From: Bugula neritina
Taxonomy: Eukaryota; Bryozoa; Gymnolaemata; Cheilostomatida; Bugulidae
Direction: 5' to 3'
NCBI GenBank assembly: GCA_964035545.1
Contig: OZ037766.1
Location: 19,185,581-19,249,580 of the forward strand
Length of the DNA: 64,000 nucleotides
How positions within the stretch are numbered: position 1 is the first letter of the stretch; every line of letters starts with the position of its first letter. The position numbers and the translations under genes were made by a program. Shown piece by piece: positions 57,237-64,000 of this stretch. The notes under the pieces were generated by a model. It was not told the origin of the DNA. It searched no databases and was given only the letters and a program-made list of their open reading frames with translations.

Positions 57237-57256
57237 ACTATAAAACATGTATACAA

Positions 57257-57880
57257 CATACCATGTAAGTTGTCCTCCCTTACTGACCACGCCAGGTGCG
57301 TGTTCCTTTTGAGCGGCCATATTAGATTACTCACGCTCTCTTTAAAACCTCTGTTGCTCAGTGGAAGGATGTGTGGTCTGCTATATTATCATTTTGCTTT
57401 ATCATCTTTTATAATAGTTATATTATTATATTTATATCAGTCCCTATTTATTTGTATTGTCTGTAAGTAGTTGTTTCGTTGTATATATATAATATCCTTG
57501 TTATTGTTAGTCTTCAATCTTATTTTTAGTTTCATTTTAGTTGCCTGCCAGTAAAGTGGTACTGGTAGCGGGCTACCAGTGTAGCCGTTGGTGAGTGTAG
57601 CAGTTGGGAGCCAAGCTGTGTTGGCTTGTGTGAGACAAGCTAAGGTGGCACTTGGTGTGACGCAGGGTTGGTAGCAGGTCATGTAGGCAGCCTGGAGCTG
57701 CCGTCCATCATCTTAGAAGCTGTTATTAAGTATTATTAATAATTCCTCTTATACCTAGTTTAAGCCTGGGGAAGGACATGTGGACTCTGGGAGTGTGAGG
57801 CTGCGACGGTCCTTGTGGATGTAAAGATGCTAGCTACCATGCTGAACTAAGCCAGAGGGCCGATTCTCACTAGTATTCGT
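57257..57880. other. Region before the LTR-type pol, no gene
   Basis: No coding region is evident. 57530-57700 is GC-richer and may be the leader or LTR of the next element, but no second copy is present to define it. Confidence 0.4.
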
Positions 57881-57883
57881 AAA

Positions 57884-60230
57884 TTGGCGAATCCATTCAC
57901 CGGAGATGGAAGCGGAGACATTTCGGAGTGGCTAGCGAAGTACAAGAGGTACTTTCGTGTGGAGAATATATCTCTGACCAATCTTCTGGTGTACATGCAG
58001 AGCGGCAATGCTACCCTCGTGTACAACAGGATGATGGTGGGGGAGGCGTCTCAGTTGGACGTCGTGAAGACGGCACTTATGACCGAGTATGTCATTCCCA
58101 GGTAGGAGGCTTGGCGTAAGTTTGTGTCTACTAGGATAGAAGAAGGTGACACCGTAGACACCTTTTTGGATCGGTTTGGTTGCAGGGTTGGGATGTCCTA
58201 CAACAGCCTCAGCTTTCGAGCTCAGTTCTATGAAGGCTTGCCTCCTGCAATTTACTAGTGGACAGTGAACCACGACCTTGCCTACATGACTGACTTTGGG
58301 TCAGTGTTGGCACGTGAGTGAGACAAGGTAGCCTCGCACTAAATCAACAGCTGCGCAGAATTTTTTGATGGGAGGTGCAGACCGGGGTGCCACACCTCCA
58401 ATGAAAATAGAGTAAGCCAGGCTTACTGAAAGCGGCAACTTTCTCATAAGAGAGTTGCTGAGCGATGCATGTGTGTTGGGTGGTAGGTTGGACTTGGGCA
58501 GCTGCTGTTAAATTAACATCAGGCCAAATGCCAGTTGCCCAGGCTATTTTGAACGGTCAATGTTTCCTCGGTCTTGTTGATACTGGAAGCGAGCAGACTT
58601 TGGTCAGTCTGCGGGTAGTTGTGGGACAAGGCCTGCGGCCAGGTAGGCCGCTTTTGACAGCGGATGGCAGTGCTTCTCATGTGAGTATCACGAGCCGCAT
58701 TGTGGTAAGGTTGCAAGGGCATTGTTTTAGTGTTACTGCACTTGGTTATGAGTAAGCTGGGTAACATTTGTGTTTACTGCCTCCTTGGGGGAGATGTAAT
58801 GGAACACATGAGAGGTGTCACAGTCAAAATGTCGCCTAGCTCGGGTTACTCGGTTGCCTGGGGCACGCTCAGTTCAGCAGGGTGCTGTAATTCTCCCCGG
58901 TAAATGAATGCTAACCAAAAGCTGGCATCTGTTGCAGGCGATGGGCCCTTGATGCATGAGTGCTATTGTGCTTAGCTAGAAAACTGGATTTCCAAGGGCT
59001 GGCTGCAACCATAGGAGGGCCCAGTAGAAGAGATAATCCCACCACTTGCAGTTTTCCAGCCGACAAAGGACAAGGTGCGACCAGTCATAGACTATCGAGA
59101 GATAAATGTCTTTGTCGTGGGTCATACAGGTGATGACAAAGTACCCGTGTGTGGCGAGAAAATCAGGAAGTGGAAGCAGCTGCGCGGCAAGCTCAAAATG
59201 GTGGATCTTAAGTCTGCGTATCTGCAGATTCATATTTCTAAGGACCTGTAAAAGTATCAGGTTGTGAAATACAAAGGGGTGCACTACGCATTGACAAGAC
59301 TAGTCTTTGGCTTGTCGTGTGCTCCGAGAATCATGATTTCCATTCTTGGCAAGTTGCTGTCTTTTGATGATTATGTTTGTCGGCCGACAGATCGCTATAT
59401 TGACGATATAGTGGTGCAAAAATCTATGCTGAGGAATTGCGCCAGCATTTTGCAAAGTATGGGCTGGATACGAAAAAGCCGTGTGGCCTCATTGGTGGTC
59501 ATCTGCTAAGAATTGCCTTAAAGCGAAACAACCACGGGGCTCTCCAAATGCTGAGGGCCACACCATTAACTGACACCAGCGTTGATCCCATTAGGCTGAC
59601 TAAGCGGGAACTACTCTTCTTGTGCGGTCAATTGGTCAGTCACTACCCAGTCGCTGGATGGATATGATTGCAGTGTAGTTTTCTCAAGCACCTGGGTTGT
59701 GACGGGGCTTGGGATTCACCTGTTGGGGAGACGGTCAGCATGCTGGCAATAGAGTTTTTAGCGAAAGCTCGCAGTAAGAACCCAGTTCGAGGTCCATGGT
59801 GTGTGAATTCTAGTGATCCTGTCCCTGTTTAGACTGATACTAGTTCCCTTGGCATTGAAGTGGTATTTGGTGTGGGCTGAGGTGGTGTGGAGGATGTGTT
59901 CTGGCTTAGTAAGGAGGCGGACCATTCTCACATTAATATTGCTGAACTAGAGGTTGTCGCGTGGGGCTTCAAATCCTTCATGTTGACTGTTGACTCACTT
60001 ACGATCATGAGCTGGGTGGGTAACACCATCAATGCACGCAGTCGGGTCAAAACAAAAGGCGCTGTAGGTATTTTAGTGAAGCGCTGGCTGGGCGTGATCC
60101 GTGATACTATCTCTGAATTTGGTCTTACTGTGTCAATATAATTCGTACAGACTGCTGAGAACAAGGCTAACTGTATGAACAGGGTGCCCTAGCGGTGGCT
60201 CGGGCATCGAGAGACAAGAAATCCTGGTGC
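57884..60230 (+). pseudogene. Decayed LTR-type retroelement: gag, protease, RT, RNase H
   Basis: Gag-like frame 57884-58105 (NPFTGDGSGDISEWLAKYKR) continues past a TAG. Protease at about 58535-58620 has the triplet in FLGLVDTGSEQTLVS. RT from about 59040: DKVRPVIDYREINVF, LKMVDLKSAYLQIHIS, TRLVFGLSCAPRIM and the active box YIDDIVV. RNase H-like part near 59890-60160: SHINIAELEVVAWG and FKSFMLTVDSLTIMSW. There are many stops and shifts. Domain order fits an LTR retrotransposon with a YIDD box, different from E1-E3; I cannot place the lineage. Confidence 0.75.
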
Positions 60231-60514
60231 AAATGTGACTGCATCATTGGCCACCGGTGAACGTAGTGAGGATTCGGTTTGGGCAGCTCATTTGCCCCAA
60301 CAGCTGAGCATTGTTGGAACTCTATACCTGTCATATCTCAAACCAGTACCTTCAATTCATTCTTCAATAATCATGTTTTGCTTCATTTTTATAAATGTAG
60401 TAACTCCTTATTTCTGACATGATTTTGCATTTTAGGCCGATTAGCTATTACCATAGAATATTTCCAAATTCAACAGATTGGCTAGTATCCCATTTACAGT
60501 TGGATCATCACCTG

Positions 60515-60922
60515 ATGGCTTCAAATGCTGCACATGATGTGAGAGTTATTTTACTACTCTATTATTACACTTTTTTTATTCTCATGGTTAATTTGGATTT
60601 TAGTTTCATAATCTGTATAAGCTTTAAGATTATATTACAGACCTCAACAACACAGAAGGCTGAAGAGATGCGATTGAACCGCTCCCTAGAAAATATGATA
60701 CAAAAAGTCAACGATATCAAAGCAGCAATTAATCAGTTCCTCTACAAGATAGACCATGAGCATGAGACGTTGGCATGGCCAAGTGTACTAGATAGCTTTG
60801 CTCTTCTGTCAAGTCAGATTAACTCATTTCACAAGCTTCTTGGTAGTGACGGGATGGCCGCTCTCAAGACATATGTATTTGTTCCCATTCAACTAAATCC
60901 TGACAAGGATATATTGTTAGAT
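60515..60922 (+). CDS. MED8: Mediator complex subunit 8, first two coding exons (partial gene)
   Basis: MED8 is a head-module subunit of Mediator, which links transcription factors and RNA polymerase II in the nucleus. Exon 1 60515-60538 (MASNAAHD, donor GAT-GTGAGAG) joins exon 2 60641-60922 (acceptor TATTACAG, donor GAT-GTGAGTTT) in phase 0. Exon 2 gives RSLENMIQKVNDIKAAINQF, then LAWPSVLDSFALLSSQINSF and VFVPIQLNPDKD, matching the conserved MED8 N-terminal helices as I know them. The rest of the gene (roughly half or more of the protein) is not seen and should lie past the 2.9-kb inverted repeat and outside the window. Exon 1 is the less certain of the two. Confidence 0.85.
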
Positions 60923-61018
60923 GTGAGTTTACCGCTATTCAAAGAATTACTTGAATCTGATCTTTAAATTCACAATTATGTATGTTCTCTGTTTCTATTC
61001 ATTATGCGGTTTGGAAAT

Positions 61019-63891
61019 CAATAGAGGGGTTTCAAACATCCCTCTAGGGGAATTTGTATTTTAAAGTTGTCTCCCCCTACAGGGATTGGGGGCAGTCTCG
61101 ATGATATATAGAAGGCCCATAAAATAAGTAGAAATGTAAGGTTTGAGTGAAGACTACTACTAGTATAAGTTTCATTTTTTCTGAGATTAATATTTTGGCA
61201 TAAGTACACATATGAGCAGTTTCAGAATTTTTTTAAAAAATTTTGTTAATGATAAATGGCACAAAAACAAAACTTCAAAGCATATTTGTGGTTTTGGTTA
61301 GTGAGCAAATCTGAAGCTGGCAGCTGTCATTATTATTTGCTTTGCTGACTGTAACCAGTCTGTTTAGAGCTGCTAACCTTTCAACTCTTAGGACAATAAT
61401 AACATGCTCGTACACAGTATAGCTGCACTAGTGGGCTCTGTCTTACTGAACTCCAAATGCTCCAAATTATGGGTTAGAATACATGCCTGTACGTTTATGA
61501 AGGCACTGGCTCATTTGTATTAACATGTTCACGTACTTACACACCTATACTATGAAAATAACCAAGCCACCCTACTATCTAATATTTCTATATATCAAAA
61601 AAATTATTATAAATATAAAGATATGTATTAAAATAGATAGATTAAATTTGTAATTTCAAACAACATCTTATCTAAAAATGTCAAACACTGTATAACTATA
61701 TATATGTTTTAAAAGCATTTGTTTACATGGCATGCATGCAAGTCAATGAAAATATTTAGAGAACAGTAAAAAGAACCATATAAATTTCAGAATAGTTTCT
61801 TTTTTTCTGAGATGAATATTTTGGAAATGTCCCACAATTCAACATTTAAATAAAGTCTGTAAAAGAATTTTTCACAGTGTATTTTCAATGAAGAATTATT
61901 TTTGCAAGCTGGTTTGCATTTGTTCTGGCATGCCATTTTACAGTGGTCTAGTTAACTAGGTCAAAGTTCATTGAGGTGGACATGTTTTATTAACCTCCGT
62001 GTGTTGATAAAATACTATCATTGGATTTAGAGCTTCTCTAAGCAACTTCACAGTCTGATTAAATATCTGCGATACCTGCCTAGTAGACAATCCAAACTTA
62101 AAAAATTAATATACTAAATCCTTGTATTACATGTATGGATGAAAAATAATGCAACAAATTGGCTAAAGCATGTTCAAGTAATGTGAAAAACTCGAAATAT
62201 AAATGAGTCAAACTAGAGCTAGTCAAGTGTGTGGTGTTTTTGGCCGATTTATATGTGTTGTTTAATCAGCTTATTATGTAGGGATGTAATCCTATATAAT
62301 GTAATTTAAGTTAGACAGCTAAAGTTGGACAGTTCTCATCGGGCACTTTCTTGAACAAGCAGTTATGTAATATAGAGAGACAGCTACTCAACAGAGAGCT
62401 TCAAGCAAGCAAAATTCTTGCAACAAGGTTGATGGAATACAAAACAGCTGCTGTTATTCTTATAACAGCATGCATTGTATAAGAGATAGCCTGATGGTTT
62501 ACATAGTTTACATACAGTGACATACTACTGAAAATTATTAGAAACCACAGAAAAGATATAAAGGAGAGAATGCTGGCACAAAGGAAGTATAGCAATGTGG
62601 TCAAATATATGGCTGAAAACTGACCTAGAGATAAATAAGTACAAAATGTACATAATATAGCTAAATCAGCAAAGCCAAATGATTTGATATAAAAAGTATT
62701 ATCTGGGAATTTAGTAAAACTTTGTAGCATTATTTAAAACTCCACCTTTGAGCAAGACCCGTATGGAGTGAAGCCAATCTTAATTTCATTAGTGTCATAA
62801 GAATGCAGTCATTATGACATAGTTCGTTCTTTCTATACTTTACAGCTGGTACTAAATGTACATTTTAACTCTTTTTTGGAAACAAGCCAAGTTGCTTTGG
62901 CTGAAAAGTGCTTTTTTGATGATTTTTTTTCTGCAATGCAGCAGTATATAATTTACAATGCTCCAAAAACATTTCTGTATTAGGAATGTTGGTATACAAA
63001 CAGCTTGCAAGAAAAATTCTTCATTGAAAATACACTGTGAATTTTTTTTACAGATTTAATTTAAATGTTGAATTGTGGGACCTTTCCAAAATATTCATCT
63101 CAGAAAAGAAGAAACTATTCTAAAATTTATATGCTTCTTTTTACTGTTCTCTAAATATTTTCATTGACTTGCATGCATGCCATGTAAACAAATGCTTTTA
63201 AAACATATATATAGTTATACAGTGTTTGACATTTTTAGATAAGATGTTGTTTGAAATTACAAATTTAATCTATCTATTTTAATACATATCTTTATATTTA
63301 TAATAATTTTTTTGATATATAGAAATATTAGATAGTAGGGTGGCTTGGTTATTTTCATAGTATAGGTGTGTAAGTACGTGAACATGTTAATACAAATGAG
63401 CCAGTGCCTTCATAAACGTACAGGCATGTATTCCAACCCATAATTTGGAGCATTTGGAGTTCAGTAAGACAGAGCCCACTAGTGCAGCTATACTGTGTAC
63501 GAGCATGTTATTATTGTCCTAAGAGTTGAAAGGTTAGCAGCTCTAAACAGACTGGTTACAGTCAGCAAAGCAAATAATAATGACAGCTGCCAGCTTCAGA
63601 TTTGCTCACTAACCAAAACCACAAATATGCTTTGAAGTTTTGTTTTTGTGCCATTTATCATTAACAAAATTTTTTAAAAAAATTCTGAAACTGCTCATAT
63701 GTGTACTTATGCCAAAATATTAATCTCAGAAAAAATGAAACTTATACTAGTAGTAGTCTTCACTCAAACCTTACATTTCTACTTATTTTATGGGCCTTCT
63801 ATATATCATCGAGACTGCCCCCAATCCCTGTAGGGGGAGACAACTTTAAAATACAAATCCCCCTAGAGAGATGTCTGAAAACCCTCTATTG
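61019..63891. mobile_element. 2.9-kb inverted-repeat element in the MED8 intron
   Basis: Arms 61019-61910 and 62996-63891 are inverted copies about 890 bp long, starting CAATAGAGGGGTTTCAAACA on the left and with CAATAGAGGGTTTTCAGACA in inverse on the right. Identity is high but with scattered differences and indels. About 1.1 kb separates the arms. No target duplication is seen. The mirrored frames at 61018-61209 and 63701-63985 are by-products of the repeat. Confidence 0.88.
62401..62730 (-). CDS. Hypothetical hydrophobic ORF in the loop of the inverted repeat
   Basis: A 109-codon frame with several hydrophobic stretches (for example AIYLTTLLYFLCASILSFIS). It is the only sizeable frame in the loop. 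No motif identifies it; it could be chance in T-rich DNA, a partial coding exon or a remnant of the element's own gene. Confidence 0.25.
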   Translation of the reverse strand: MLQSFTKFPDNTFYIKSFGFADLAILCTFCTYLSLGQFSAIYLTTLLYFLCASILSFISFLWFLIIFSSMSLYVNYVNHQAISYTMHAVIRITAAVLYSINLVARILLA

Positions 63892-64000
63892 CATGATCTA
63901 CAAAAATAAAAAAATGTTTTTAGAATCATTTTCTTTAAGCAACAAGTTTTTCAATCGACATTTTATTGTAAGAATGCTCAACTAAACAAATGTTCTCCTC

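Noticed and set aside
61018-61209. A small gene encoding MYLCQNINLRKNETYTSS, also at 63701-63985
   Set aside because: The two frames are mirror images caused by the inverted repeat and have no known motif.

Overview
The window looks like nuclear DNA of an invertebrate metazoan. The evidence is a spliced, multi-exon gene for a TGF-beta family type I receptor, the first exons of a Mediator subunit 8 gene, AT-rich intergenic and intronic DNA, and many eukaryotic transposable elements of several classes. I cannot name the species from the sequence. No bacterial operons, rRNA genes or CRISPR arrays are present. Some parts (the gypsy elements) are GC-rich islands in otherwise AT-rich DNA.

Layout. 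1-2270 is AT-rich with no gene. 2290-9517 is a Ty3/gypsy retrotransposon on the minus strand (here called E1), with two almost identical LTRs and a 4-bp target duplication, inserted inside a small terminal-inverted-repeat element. 10203-19860 is a nest: a Ty1/copia element on the minus strand is split by a second gypsy element on the plus strand (E2, 10521-18211), which itself carries a 265-bp solo-LTR-like insertion. E2 has two unrelated LTRs and no target duplication. It appears to be a product of recombination between two gypsy lineages. E1 and E2 both carry an extra ORF between pol and the 3' LTR that encodes a zinc-finger/coiled-coil protein.

20762-32892 holds a twelve-exon type I TGF-beta/BMP receptor gene on the minus strand (closest in motif to the ALK1/ALK2/Saxophone group). 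All splice phases agree and the predicted coding length is 1830 nt. The predicted N-terminus is a highly basic, non-secretory-looking segment instead of a signal peptide. 33-44 kb is AT-rich and contains tRNA-like repeats, two Harbinger-like MITEs (one filled by a set of long, interleaved inverted repeats) and unrecognised GC-rich remnants. 44854-48679 is a decayed DNA transposon with 22-bp inverted termini that contains a mariner fragment.

48719-53000 is a third, much decayed gypsy element (E3) on the plus strand, lacking its reverse transcriptase. Foldback and simple repeats follow to 54.5 kb. 55439-57236 is a 5'-truncated RTE-like LINE with a perfect 20-bp target duplication. 57880-60230 is a decayed LTR-type pol of uncertain family. 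From 60515 the 5' exons of a MED8 gene run out of the window, with a 2.9-kb inverted repeat inside the intron. The host genes belong to signalling (receptor kinase) and transcription (Mediator). The rest is mostly a layered record of transposition, from which an order of events can be read.
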